Position numbers and translations under genes: made by a program. This document shows positions 8,149 to 16,301 of a stretch of DNA of 33,070 nucleotides, piece by piece. The notes under the pieces were generated by a model. It made no database searches. It worked only from the letters and a program-made list of their open reading frames with translations, and was not told where the DNA came from. Location of the stretch: the NCBI GenBank assembly GCA_031315995.1, contig JALDRG010000024.1, forward strand, positions 1 through 33,070, in the 5' to 3' direction. Every line of letters starts with the position of its first letter. Position 1 is the stretch's first letter. The DNA comes from Nitrospira sp. (GTDB lineage: Bacteria; Nitrospirota; Nitrospiria; Nitrospirales; Nitrospiraceae).

Positions 8149-8622
8149 ATGGCCCACACGAATCGAGCGATCCTGAACAGAGCCCTTTCTCTCGGAAGGG
8201 CTCTTTGTGTGTGTGGGGTTCTGTTCACGGCCTTGGGGTGGGATATTCCAGCCGATGCCGGGACCGAGGGTAACGGCGAGATGACGGAGGAGGAAGCCAT
8301 TCAGCTCGGAGAAGAGTTCGGGATCGCGGTTGGCGAGGTGGATGAGGCGGTGCAGAAAGAACTCAAGTTACAACGGCCTGAAGGCGTCGCAGTTTTTGAA
8401 GTGATCGGCAACTCCAGAGCGGATTATGCCGGGATCAAAGTGCGGTCGGTCATTAAAGAAATCGATAAGAAAGAGGTCCGCAACCTGATCGATTTCGGAA
8501 AGGCCGTCAAGGCGGCGATGAAAGAGTGTAATTTTACTGTCGGGACCTATGAACCGGCAGATCCGAGCGATCCGGTTGGTTGGGGCGTGAATTTTCATTT
8601 TGTCGGTTGTAGACGAGACTAA
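8149..8622 (+). CDS. PDZ-domain protein, probably exported
   Basis: A protein of 157 residues from ATG 8149. It starts with a leader-like part (NRALSLGRALCVCGVLFTALG, cut near ADAG), then an acidic linker, then one PDZ-like domain with the signature GVAVFEVIGNSRADYAGIK...IKEIDKKEVRNLIDF. No protease domain is attached. PDZ domains bind C-termini or unfolded segments, so an adaptor or assembly role in the periplasm is likely. The start is uncertain. At ATG 8149 the ggaggg site is only one base away, an in-frame TTG at 8140 has gagg at a better distance, and a terminator-like hairpin (8179-8204) falls inside the leader codons. The gene lies 82 bases after the second NxrC-like gene and 24 bases before the first pentahaem cytochrome. 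Confidence 0.72.
   Translation: MAHTNRAILNRALSLGRALCVCGVLFTALGWDIPADAGTEGNGEMTEEEAIQLGEEFGIAVGEVDEAVQKELKLQRPEGVAVFEVIGNSRADYAGIKVRSVIKEIDKKEVRNLIDFGKAVKAAMKECNFTVGTYEPADPSDPVGWGVNFHFVGCRRD
8179..8204 (+). terminator. Terminator-like hairpin inside the PDZ gene leader codons
   Basis: agagccctt (8179-8187) and aagggctct (8196-8204) form a perfect 9-bp stem with an 8-base loop, followed by ttgtgtgtgt. It stands 112 bases after the stop of the second NxrC-like gene. It could stop or thin out transcription there, although the assigned coding frame runs through it. Confidence 0.4.
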
Positions 8623-8646
8623 CTCAGAACCGAATATGAGCGCAGT

Positions 8647-9954
8647 GTGAACGACCAGAGACGATCGATTCAAAAACTGGCGATGGGTAGCCTCCTGGTG
8701 TTCATGGCGCTACTCAATATCACGTTCCATGAGCGTGCGATTGCCCAGAAAACCGATGGCCAGCTGCCTGCTGATTGGGTGGCCGAGATCGAAAAGATCT
8801 TTATTCGATCGGAAGATTGCAAGCAGTGCCATGATCGTCACTACGAAGAATGGAAGGGCATGCGTGAGCAGACCCCAGATCTGAAATCGTTCGGGCGAAT
8901 CGACGCGGCGTTGCTACATGGCACCTCGTTCGAATCGCCAGTGTTTCGGACGGTATTAGGAGTCTGGATGCAGACCAACCCGACGCCGCAGGAGCGGCAA
9001 CGCTGTTTGTCGTGCCATGCGCCGGCCGTGACAGTCTTTCCCCAGCACGTCGAGAAGATCAGTGCGCAAATCTTGTCAGGCAAGCCGCAGGTCGAAGGCA
9101 TCGGTTGTGCGGCCTGTCACCTCATCAACGCGGTGGAAACCACGCCGCTGCCGCCGCCGACCTTTAAAGTTCAACCGGGCGAAATGCTCTATGGCCCCTA
9201 TGCCGATCCGGAAGAGAATCTGGTGCATCCGGCGACGCAGTTGCCGCTCTTCCGTGGCGCGAATTTCTGCACATCTTGCCATTTCGACAAGGTGAAGGAT
9301 GTCACTCAGAAGGACTTGCCCGGAGAAATTCTGCAGGGCACTATTTGTCAGGATTGCCATATGGAACCCTCGACCGGGAGCTCCACGTCGAAACGCGGTG
9401 CCATGACCCGTGCGATCGGCCGCCATTGGTTCCGCGGGGTGGTCATCCCCGGGACGTTGTTGAAGAATCGCAATCTGCAAGCGGAATGGATGCCGCGTAT
9501 CGAGGTGGAGGCGACCAAGTCCGGGGCGGGGGTAGAGGGGACCGTCCTTGTCAAGATCGGCAGTCTGCCGCATAGTTTTCCCGACGGCGATCCTGTATTG
9601 AAGCAGTTCTTCCTCTCCATCACGACCAAGGATGCACAAGGGAATGTGCTGGGTGACGAAATAAAACGATTCGGACTTCCCTACGACAAGATTTTGCGCG
9701 GGCCGATTCCAGACCCGTTCATCAAGGGCGGCAACACACGTCGCGTGCCCTTCTCCCAGGCCCTGAAGAATGGTGGTGTCCCTGCGACGATTGAGGTCGT
9801 GCTGAGTTATGCATTGATCCCGGAGCCGGAGGCGGAGCTTAAAGCGAAGTATCTGGCGACCCTGGCCACCGACCAGGAGCGGGCGACCGCCAAAAAGGTA
9901 ATTGAGGAATACATTCAGCCTCGCATGCTGACCTACCGGGCCAAGTCACTGTAA
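8647..9954 (+). CDS. Pentahaem cytochrome c, periplasmic (first of two)
   Basis: A 435-residue protein with an N-terminal leader (hydrophobic about 11-25, cut near AIAQ at 34) and five CxxCH haem-attachment motifs: CKQCH 58-62, CLSCH 120-124, CAACH 154-158, CTSCH 208-212 and CQDCH 234-238. The spacing resembles the cytochrome c-554 family. The C-terminal half (about 260-435) has no haem motif and appears to be a beta-rich domain. It would carry electrons in the periplasm. Its place directly after an NxrC-like gene makes it a candidate acceptor from nitrite oxidoreductase, though this is inference. The start is GTG 8647. The next gene is a clear paralogue with the same five-haem order. Confidence 0.9.
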   Translation: MNDQRRSIQKLAMGSLLVFMALLNITFHERAIAQKTDGQLPADWVAEIEKIFIRSEDCKQCHDRHYEEWKGMREQTPDLKSFGRIDAALLHGTSFESPVFRTVLGVWMQTNPTPQERQRCLSCHAPAVTVFPQHVEKISAQILSGKPQVEGIGCAACHLINAVETTPLPPPTFKVQPGEMLYGPYADPEENLVHPATQLPLFRGANFCTSCHFDKVKDVTQKDLPGEILQGTICQDCHMEPSTGSSTSKRGAMTRAIGRHWFRGVVIPGTLLKNRNLQAEWMPRIEVEATKSGAGVEGTVLVKIGSLPHSFPDGDPVLKQFFLSITTKDAQGNVLGDEIKRFGLPYDKILRGPIPDPFIKGGNTRRVPFSQALKNGGVPATIEVVLSYALIPEPEAELKAKYLATLATDQERATAKKVIEEYIQPRMLTYRAKSL

Positions 9955-10010
9955 GGCCCCCTGCCGCTTACGGTGCAACAGGCAGCGAGGAGTGACCATG
10001 TGCGGAGGAT

Positions 10011-11258
10011 ATGTCGACAGTGAAGAATCGACGAGGACTACTGCAGGGGATCGTCATTGGAACGGTGCTGCTGGCCGTGTCCATCACCAGCTACAGCGTG
10101 CAACAGGGCCTGGCGCAAGATGCCAAGGCCAAAGCGACGATCGAAAAGGCGTTTCCCAGTTCGAGCAAGTGTAAGCGCTGTCACGAGCGTGTGTTCGAAG
10201 AGTGGGAGACGTCGCCGCTGTCGCGCTCGATCCATACCCCGACGTTCCGAGCTGCCCTTGATGCCTACCTGACGTCCTCTGCCGGTAAAGATAAGGCCCT
10301 CTGTTTTCGCTGCCATGCCCCGCATGTGCGCGAGTTTCCCGATCAGGCCCAATTGTTCGTGACCCAAGCCCAATCCGGTGACCCATCGCTGGATGGGGTC
10401 GCCTGCGCGCAATGTCATCTCATCAAGCAGGTCGACCGGACGAAACAGCCGCCTGAGCCAAAGTACGATCTCGGCAGCAAGACCATGTATGGGCCGTACA
10501 AAGATTTCGCGCAAAACCTTGCGCACCAATCCATGGAATTGAGCCTCTTCCACAAGTCGGATCTCTGCTTGAATTGTCATCAGGTGGTGCCGGCCGCGGC
10601 TGACCTTCAGAAGAGTAACGATCTGTTGGGCAATTGGGATCAGAGTAAAGCGGTAAAGTCAGGGAAGGAATGCCAGACGTGTCATATGCCCGAACAGATC
10701 GGGGAGTCGGCCAATGGAGAAGCCAAGCGGAAGGTGGCCAATCATAGCTTTCCAGGCCGGATCGGCCAACTCCGGCAAGAAGCGGCCAAATTGGACGTTC
10801 TGACCAAGGTTGAGGGAGACAAGACCACCGTGACGGTGGCCGTGCAGAGCCTCGTGCCGCACAACCTGCCGACCACACACCCAGGCTGGGCCAGTGTGGT
10901 GTTGGAGCTGGGTATCAAGGGCAAGAACCTCAAGACGGTCTTCAGCGACAAGCGTGTCTACGGTCGGACGTATGCCGATGCCAAGGGCCAGAAGACGGTG
11001 TTCGACTTTGAAGCCGTCAAGGTGCTGGAAGAAACCGTGCTCAAGCCGGAAGAAAAGCGGATTGAAACCTTTGTGTTCACGACACCAAAAGACACCAAGA
11101 CCTTCGACGTCGAGGCCCTGCTCAGTTACGCTCCTGTGACCGGACCAGCCACTTTTCTGCAGCGCATTGAGGCGGAATCCTCAAAGGGCGCGCAGGACCC
11201 GGTGTTTCAATCCATCCCGATCGCGAAGTTCAGCGAAAATATTCCTGTCCCCAAGTGA
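10011..11258 (+). CDS. Pentahaem cytochrome c, periplasmic (second of two)
   Basis: A 415-residue paralogue of the preceding gene. It has a leader (hydrophobic about 10-30, cut near GLAQ at 36) and CxxCH motifs at 54-58 (CKRCH), 98-102 (CFRCH), 132-136 (CAQCH), 186-190 (CLNCH) and 221-225 (CQTCH). Shared blocks with the first copy include CHAP-x-V-x-x-FP, ACHLI/QCHLI, MLYGPY/MYGPYK and a closing haem-free domain of about 190 residues. A tandem duplication is the simplest origin. The ATG at 10011 is only one or two bases after cggagga; an in-frame GTG at 10020 (start MKNRRGLLQ) has better spacing and leaves the leader intact. A hairpin follows at 11264-11312. Confidence 0.9.
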   Translation: MSTVKNRRGLLQGIVIGTVLLAVSITSYSVQQGLAQDAKAKATIEKAFPSSSKCKRCHERVFEEWETSPLSRSIHTPTFRAALDAYLTSSAGKDKALCFRCHAPHVREFPDQAQLFVTQAQSGDPSLDGVACAQCHLIKQVDRTKQPPEPKYDLGSKTMYGPYKDFAQNLAHQSMELSLFHKSDLCLNCHQVVPAAADLQKSNDLLGNWDQSKAVKSGKECQTCHMPEQIGESANGEAKRKVANHSFPGRIGQLRQEAAKLDVLTKVEGDKTTVTVAVQSLVPHNLPTTHPGWASVVLELGIKGKNLKTVFSDKRVYGRTYADAKGQKTVFDFEAVKVLEETVLKPEEKRIETFVFTTPKDTKTFDVEALLSYAPVTGPATFLQRIEAESSKGAQDPVFQSIPIAKFSENIPVPK

Positions 11259-11263
11259 CGCTA

Positions 11264-11312
11264 TTCGTCTCTCGTTGAAGTTCGAGAGTGCTCCAGTCTC
11301 GCGAGAGACGAA
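11264..11312. terminator. Hairpin between converging genes
   Basis: ttcgtctctcg (11264-11274) pairs perfectly over 11 bp with cgagagacgaa (11302-11312). An inner copy of cgagag at 11283-11288 offers an alternative short pairing with ctctcg at 11269-11274. It lies just after the second pentahaem gene and just beyond the end of the minus-strand gene 11333-11587, so it can end transcripts from both sides. There is no strong T-run. Confidence 0.6.
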
Positions 11313-11332
11313 CGATGCTGCACAAGATGGGG

Positions 11333-11587
11333 TTACTCAGAGACGATGCTGGACCCGGGGGACTTCATCTTAAAGATCTGAATGGCACTGTAGATGCCTT
11401 TGGCAGGATGATTGAGGATGAGTCGAGAGTTCGTGATGTGGGTGTCGATCAATTCATACTGACCGCCGCTATAGTAGACATCGCAGTCGTCGATCTCGCA
11501 ATTCTTGTACACATGATTGTCCAGCGCCAGCTTAGTTTTGCTGAACTTCTGCTGATCAATCAGGATGTATTCCGGCGCAAGCCCCAT
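11333..11587 (-). CDS. Small conserved-looking hypothetical protein
   Basis: An 84-residue protein without leader. The centre has repeated short strands around NHVYKNCEIDDCDVYYSGG and ELIDTHITNSRLIL, a pattern of alternating N/D-C and hydrophobic residues like a pentapeptide-type or small beta-helix fold. The C-terminus (AIQIFKMKS) is helical. The start is well supported: on its strand gaggag stands six bases before the ATG. It is the only minus-strand gene in the left 20 kb and converges on the pentahaem gene. No function can be assigned. Confidence 0.6.
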   Translation of the reverse strand: MGLAPEYILIDQQKFSKTKLALDNHVYKNCEIDDCDVYYSGGQYELIDTHITNSRLILNHPAKGIYSAIQIFKMKSPGSSIVSE

Positions 11588-11965
11588 CGAGTACTCCTCA
11601 ACCCGCGCGCACTATAACAAAGTCGCTATCCTTCCGCAAACGGCGAAGCACGATGGGTTCGGCCACAGCTTCATGGGCCGGTTCCCTCGCTCTCGCCCAT
11701 CTTTCATCTTGATCCATCCCGACCACCGCTATAGAATGGCGCCACTTTTCCGCTAGTTAGCAACCGTGTCTGTTGTCGGGCAGGCGGCGGTTCTTCCCGC
11801 TGAAGTATCGCCATGCGATGGGTTGACCACGGAGAGTCTGTGACATTCGTCGACCATAAGTATGTGAATCATCGTGCGTGGCCGGTTCATGTTCACGACT
11901 GGATTTGCCGAGACACTTCAGCTGGATTCTCAGTTTCACCATTCTGTTAACAGGAGGAGAACACT
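11588..11965. other. Intergenic region before the pyrophosphatase gene
   Basis: 378 bases without a convincing gene. It holds the ribosome site of the small minus-strand gene at its left end, a sigma-70-like promoter at 11709-11737 reading right, and a leader of about 220 bases before the GTG at 11966, preceded by aggagga. I see no known riboswitch pattern in the leader. Confidence 0.5.
11709..11737 (+). promoter_or_regulatory. Sigma-70-like promoter for the pyrophosphatase gene
   Basis: ttgatc (11709-11714) and tagaat (11732-11737) are 17 bases apart, matching the consensus boxes at 4 of 6 and 5 of 6 positions. Transcription would start near 11744, leaving an untranslated leader of about 220 bases. 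Confidence 0.45.
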
Positions 11966-14020
11966 GTGAGCGACTCAGCGATCGTGACCTTTGCTCTGAT
12001 TGCAGCGGTTGCCGGTATTGCCTATGGCCTGTATCTTGCCATGTGGGTGTTCAAGCTCAACGCCGGAAACGCGAAGATGCAGGAAATTGCGAAAGCGATT
12101 CAAGAGGGCGCCAGCGCCTATATGAATCGACAGTATCGGACAGTCGGCGTGGTGGCGGCCGTGCTGTTTGTGGTGCTCTGGGGCGCAGGCGCCATGTCGG
12201 ATAAGTTCGGGATGCTGACGGCAATCGGATTCTTGATCGGGGCAGGCGCTTCGGCGCTCGCCGGTTATGTGGGCATGATCATCGCAGTTCGGGCGAATGT
12301 GCGAACGGCGCAAGCGGCGCACAACGGCATGAATGCGGCCTTGACCGTCGCCTTCCGGGGCGGCGCGGTGACGGGGTTGCTGCTGATCGGGTTAGGTCTG
12401 CTGGCTATTACCAGTTTCTACACGCTGGCCTCCCAGATGGCGGGGCAGGAAAAAGCGATTCATGCGTTGCTCAGCCTCGGGTTCGGCGGCAGTCTGATCT
12501 CCGTGTTTGCGCGTGTCGGCGGCGGAATCTATACCAAAGCGGCCGATGTGGGCGCGGACTTGGTCGGCAAAGTGGAAGCGGGCATTCCAGAGGACGATCC
12601 TCGCAATCCAGCGGTCATCGCCGACAACGTGGGCGACAACGTCGGCGATTGCGCAGGCATGGCGGCGGACCTGTTTGAAACCTACGCCGTGACGACAGTG
12701 GCGGCCATGGTGTTGGCCTTTACGATGTTCAAGGGGGTCAGCGCGCCGATTCTCTATCCGCTCGCATTGGGCGGGGTGACAATTTTCGCCACGATCATCG
12801 GGATTCTATTTGTGAAAGTCAGCCCCGGTGGCGAGATCATGCCGGCTCTATACAAGGGACTGTTTGTAGCCGGCGGGATTGCCGCGGTCGCGTTTTTCCC
12901 GGTCACCTCGATGATTATGGACGGTGTCGGCGGCGTGAGCGGGATGAGTTATTACCTGGCAGCGTTGATGGGGTTGGCGGTGACGCTGGCGCTGGTCTTC
13001 ATCACCGACTATTACACGTCCAAGGAATATGCACCGGTGAAAGACATCGCCAAGGCGAGCGAAACGGGCCATGCGACCAACATCATTGCCGGTCTGGCAG
13101 TGGGCATGCAGTCGACGTCCGCCCCAGTGGTCGTCATCGGCGCGGCGATTCTCGGCAGCTACTGGATCTGTGGCGGAGCGGAGTCGGGCGGGTTGTACGG
13201 CGTGGCAGTGGCAGCGGTATCGATGCTCTCAATGGCAGGGATCGTGGTGGCCATCGATGCCTTCGGCCCGATTACGGACAATGCCGGCGGAATTGCAGAA
13301 ATGGCGCATCTGGGGAAAGAGGTGCGTGACATCACGGATCCCCTCGATGCGGTCGGCAATACGACAAAGGCGGTCACGAAGGGGTATGCGATCGGCTCGG
13401 CCGCGCTTGCGGCGGTGGTGCTCTTTGCCGAATTCGCCCGCGAGGTGGCCAAAGGCACCCAATCCAGCACTTTCGATCTCTCGAATCCGTTGGTCCTCGT
13501 CGGACTCTTCCTCGGCGGGATGCTGCCGTTCATTTTCGGCGCGCTCTGTATGAAAGCGGTCGGTCAGGCGGCCGGGCTGGTTGTGGAGGAGGTGCGACGT
13601 CAGTTCAGGACGATCAAAGGCATCATGGAAGGTACCGGGAAACCGGAGTACGGCACCTGCGTAGACATCGTGACACAAGCGGCGATTCAGAAGATGATGA
13701 TTCCAGGGTTGATCCCCGTTGTGGCACCCATCCTGGTCGGTGTGGTGCTTGGACCACAGGCGCTGGGTGGCGTGCTGGTGGGGAGCATCGTCACTGGTTT
13801 GTTTGTCGCCATCTCCATGACGAGCGGCGGCGGTGCGTGGGACAATGCCAAGAAGTACATCGAAGAGCAGGGCTTGAAGGGAACCGACACCCACAAGGCC
13901 GCAGTGACCGGCGACACGGTCGGCGACCCGTACAAGGATACGGCCGGTCCGGCGATCAATCCGATGATCAAGGTCATTAACATTGTCGCCTTGCTGATTG
14001 TCTCGCTCATTGTTAAATAG
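11966..14020 (+). CDS. hppA: Membrane-bound proton-pumping pyrophosphatase, K+-independent type
   Basis: A 684-residue polytopic protein with the signature sequences of V-type membrane pyrophosphatase: DVGADLVGKVE, DNVGDNVGDCAG and, near the end, TGDTVGDPYKDTAGP. It splits pyrophosphate on the cytoplasmic side and pumps H+ across the membrane. The residue that separates the two subclasses is readable. GNTTKAVTKG has Lys at 468 and Thr at 471, where K+-dependent enzymes carry Ala and Ala/Gly, so this is the K+-independent, H+-pumping type. In an autotroph living on the small energy yield of nitrite, recovering energy from pyrophosphate or using reverse pumping would help. It starts with GTG after a strong aggagga site and has its own promoter upstream and a hairpin downstream. 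Confidence 0.97.
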   Translation: MSDSAIVTFALIAAVAGIAYGLYLAMWVFKLNAGNAKMQEIAKAIQEGASAYMNRQYRTVGVVAAVLFVVLWGAGAMSDKFGMLTAIGFLIGAGASALAGYVGMIIAVRANVRTAQAAHNGMNAALTVAFRGGAVTGLLLIGLGLLAITSFYTLASQMAGQEKAIHALLSLGFGGSLISVFARVGGGIYTKAADVGADLVGKVEAGIPEDDPRNPAVIADNVGDNVGDCAGMAADLFETYAVTTVAAMVLAFTMFKGVSAPILYPLALGGVTIFATIIGILFVKVSPGGEIMPALYKGLFVAGGIAAVAFFPVTSMIMDGVGGVSGMSYYLAALMGLAVTLALVFITDYYTSKEYAPVKDIAKASETGHATNIIAGLAVGMQSTSAPVVVIGAAILGSYWICGGAESGGLYGVAVAAVSMLSMAGIVVAIDAFGPITDNAGGIAEMAHLGKEVRDITDPLDAVGNTTKAVTKGYAIGSAALAAVVLFAEFAREVAKGTQSSTFDLSNPLVLVGLFLGGMLPFIFGALCMKAVGQAAGLVVEEVRRQFRTIKGIMEGTGKPEYGTCVDIVTQAAIQKMMIPGLIPVVAPILVGVVLGPQALGGVLVGSIVTGLFVAISMTSGGGAWDNAKKYIEEQGLKGTDTHKAAVTGDTVGDPYKDTAGPAINPMIKVINIVALLIVSLIVK

Positions 14021-14037
14021 CCGTCATCATGAGCTTC

Positions 14038-14082
14038 GAGGCGTCGCTCGCAGGCCCCGGAGCCCATGACGAGCGATGCCTC
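14038..14082 (+). terminator. Hairpin after the pyrophosphatase gene
   Basis: gaggcgtcgctcg (14038-14050) pairs with cgagcgatgcctc (14070-14082) over 13 positions including one G-U pair. It lies 17 bases after the stop codon. No T-run follows, so it may protect the mRNA end or act as a weak terminator. Confidence 0.5.
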
Positions 14083-14180
14083 ACACGATATAGTCCGTGT
14101 CTTGACGCATTCGATAACCCTGGAGTAAGGTGACAAGGAGCTGATGGTTGAACGGTTTCTGATGCACTGGAGGTGCTCCG

Positions 14181-14378
14181 ATGGAGAAACAGGAGAGGAG
14201 ACCGGAGTCCAGGAAAGAGTCTCATCAGAAGGAAGAGGCCAAGCCGAATCCTAAGGTCGTTGCGTCCGGAAAGAAAATGAAAGAAGACATCGACAAATTG
14301 GTCGATGAGATTGACGATGTGCTCGAAAAAAATGCCGAAGAGTTCGTAAAGAACTATGTGCAAAAGGGAGGGGAGTAG
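14181..14378 (+). CDS. pup: Prokaryotic ubiquitin-like protein Pup
   Basis: A 65-residue, highly charged protein with a disordered-looking N-terminus and the Pup C-terminal signature: a helix with LVDEIDDVLEKNAEEFV, then YVQKGGE at the end. Pup is joined through its C-terminal Glu to lysines of target proteins by PafA, and the tag is read by the Mpa/ARC ATPase of the bacterial proteasome. Because this copy ends in Glu and not Gln, it should not need deamidation by Dop. None of the other pathway genes (mpa, pafa, dop, prcA/B) is next to it; its neighbours are hppA and recJ. The ggagg site at 14169-14173 supports the start. The last codons also form the left arm of a strong terminator. Confidence 0.93.
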   Translation: MEKQERRPESRKESHQKEEAKPNPKVVASGKKMKEDIDKLVDEIDDVLEKNAEEFVKNYVQKGGE

Positions 14379-14393
14379 TCCCCTCCTTTTTTC
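14366..14393 (+). terminator. Strong intrinsic terminator overlapping the end of pup
   Basis: ggagggga (14367-14374) and tcccctcc (14379-14386) form an 8-bp stem with loop gtag, followed by a T-rich run from 14387. The stem can extend by further A-T pairs. The stop codon TAG (14376-14378) lies in the loop and the Gly-Gly-Glu codons form the left arm. Confidence 0.9.
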
Positions 14394-14511
14394 TTATCCG
14401 CACGGTGCTGTTCCCCCCTATTGTGACCCGAACCTCCGTCCGTCCATCGCAGGGCTGTTCGTATTCCTACTCCTACTCCGTGTCTGGCTCTCGCTCAGGT
14501 GAAAACCCGGT

Positions 14512-14540
14512 TTGACAAAAAATCGGTGAGTCGATACCAT
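14512..14540 (+). promoter_or_regulatory. Sigma-70-like promoter for recJ
   Basis: ttgaca (14512-14517), a perfect -35 box, and taccat (14535-14540, 4 of 6) are 17 bases apart, about 50 bases before the recJ start and downstream of the pup terminator. Confidence 0.6.
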
Positions 14541-14592
14541 TCCCCTTACCTCTCAGTAACTTATTAATATTTCAGGCAAAGATAGGGGATTC

Positions 14593-16299
14593 ATGCAGGA
14601 AAAACTGTGGGTGTTTCGACCGGCTGACATTGCCTTGCAGAATAATCTGTCGCGGAGGCTCTCGATCTCGCCGGTGACGGCGTCAGTGTTGCTTGCGCGC
14701 GGTGTCACGACCCCGGATGAAGCGACCCGCTGGATGTCCAGCGCGCAGGGCGGGCTTCACGATCCATTTCTGATCCCCGACATGGAACCGGCCGTCGAGC
14801 GGTTGCACCTGGCCCTCTCTCGTCAGGAACGGGTCTGTTTCTATGGTGACTACGATGTCGATGGGGTTTCGGCGACCAGTCTCTACCTGTCGTTCTATCA
14901 AGGCCTCGGCGGGGATGCCTGCGGGTACATTCCCCATCGGGTTCGCGAAGGCTACGGGTTGAACGAGGGGGCGATTCGTCGCTTAGCGCAGGAAGGTGTT
15001 TCGCTGCTTGTCACGTCCGATTGCGGGACGACCTCGCATCATGAAATTGCGGTCGCTCGGGAACTCGGTGTGGACGTGATCGTGACGGATCACCATCAAA
15101 CTGATGCCATGATGCCTCCGGCCTGTGCCGTGCTCAATCCGCACCGGCGCGACGCGATCTATCCGTTCAAGGGGCTCTGCTCTGCGGGGCTGGCTTATAA
15201 GGTGGTGTCGGCCTATCAACAGCGGTATGGGTCCGGTGAGGTAGATCCGGAGTCCTGCTTGGATCTGGTGGCGTTGGCGACGGTGGCCGATATCGTGCCG
15301 TTACAGGATGAAAACCGAATTCTGGTGCGAGAAGGCCTGACACAGATTACGCGCGGATCCCGCTGCGGCATTCGCGCGCTGAAGCAGGTGGCTGGTATCG
15401 CGAAGGCCTGCACGAGCGAAACGATCGGTTTTCGTCTGGGCCCACGTCTGAATGCCGCGGGACGGCTGGATCATGCGATGATTTGCGTGCAGTTACTGAC
15501 GACGGAATCCAATCAGGAGGCCATGCACATCGCGGAACAATTGGAGCAGTTGAATCGACAGCGGCAGCAGATTGAGGCGGGAATCACCGGTGAAGCGGCG
15601 GCTTTTCTGCAGGACGACGAGTTGACCGCCGCGATTGTATTGGGCTCACGTGACTGGCATCTGGGCGTCGTTGGGATTGTGGCGGCTCGCTTGGTGGATC
15701 GGTTCCATCGGCCGAGCATTGTCATCGCGATGGACGGGCAAGGAATCGGCAAGGGATCGGCTCGAACAGTGGATGGGTTTGACCTCTATCAGGGGTTGTC
15801 CGAATGCCGGGATCTGCTCGAAGCCTATGGCGGCCATCCGAGTGCCGCCGGGTTGACGATCAAAGAATCGAGACTGGAGGAGTTTCGTCGGAGATTCTGT
15901 GACGTAGCTGCTCAGTGGGCCGCCGCTGCACGGACAGTGCCGACGCTGCAGGTTGATGCCGAAGTGACACTTGCGGAGGTCAATTTCGGCCTCATAGAGG
16001 AATTGGAATCCCTGCACCCCTTTGGCGCCGGGAATCCGGAGCCAACGTTAGCGGTTCGCGGTCTTGATGTGGTGGATGCGCGAGTGGTCGGTGAGAAGCA
16101 TCTCAAGTTGCGCGTGCGGCAAGGCCGATCGTATATTTTTGATAGCATTGGTTTTCGGATGGGATCCTTGGAGGACTTGGGCTTGAGCTCCGGTCGGCCT
16201 CTTGATCTCGCCTTTAGCCCCGAACGCAATCACTGGAATGGTCAAGATCGCGTGCAGTTGCGTATCAAGGCTCTTCGTATGAGTGGTGAGGTGGCCTAA
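14593..16299 (+). CDS. recJ: Single-stranded-DNA-specific 5'-3' exonuclease RecJ
   Basis: A 568-residue protein of the DHH family, close to the usual RecJ length. The metal-binding motifs are readable: DYDVDG (86-91), SDCG (142-145), TDHHQ with the DHH core at 166-168, and the DHHA1 motif GGHPSAAG (413-420). The C-terminal part (about 440-568) is the OB-type domain typical of RecJ. The enzyme degrades single-stranded DNA 5' to 3' in recombination repair and mismatch repair. It has its own promoter and is followed by relA after two bases, so the two are co-transcribed. Confidence 0.95.
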   Translation: MQEKLWVFRPADIALQNNLSRRLSISPVTASVLLARGVTTPDEATRWMSSAQGGLHDPFLIPDMEPAVERLHLALSRQERVCFYGDYDVDGVSATSLYLSFYQGLGGDACGYIPHRVREGYGLNEGAIRRLAQEGVSLLVTSDCGTTSHHEIAVARELGVDVIVTDHHQTDAMMPPACAVLNPHRRDAIYPFKGLCSAGLAYKVVSAYQQRYGSGEVDPESCLDLVALATVADIVPLQDENRILVREGLTQITRGSRCGIRALKQVAGIAKACTSETIGFRLGPRLNAAGRLDHAMICVQLLTTESNQEAMHIAEQLEQLNRQRQQIEAGITGEAAAFLQDDELTAAIVLGSRDWHLGVVGIVAARLVDRFHRPSIVIAMDGQGIGKGSARTVDGFDLYQGLSECRDLLEAYGGHPSAAGLTIKESRLEEFRRRFCDVAAQWAAAARTVPTLQVDAEVTLAEVNFGLIEELESLHPFGAGNPEPTLAVRGLDVVDARVVGEKHLKLRVRQGRSYIFDSIGFRMGSLEDLGLSSGRPLDLAFSPERNHWNGQDRVQLRIKALRMSGEVA

Positions 16300-16301
16300 G
16301 T

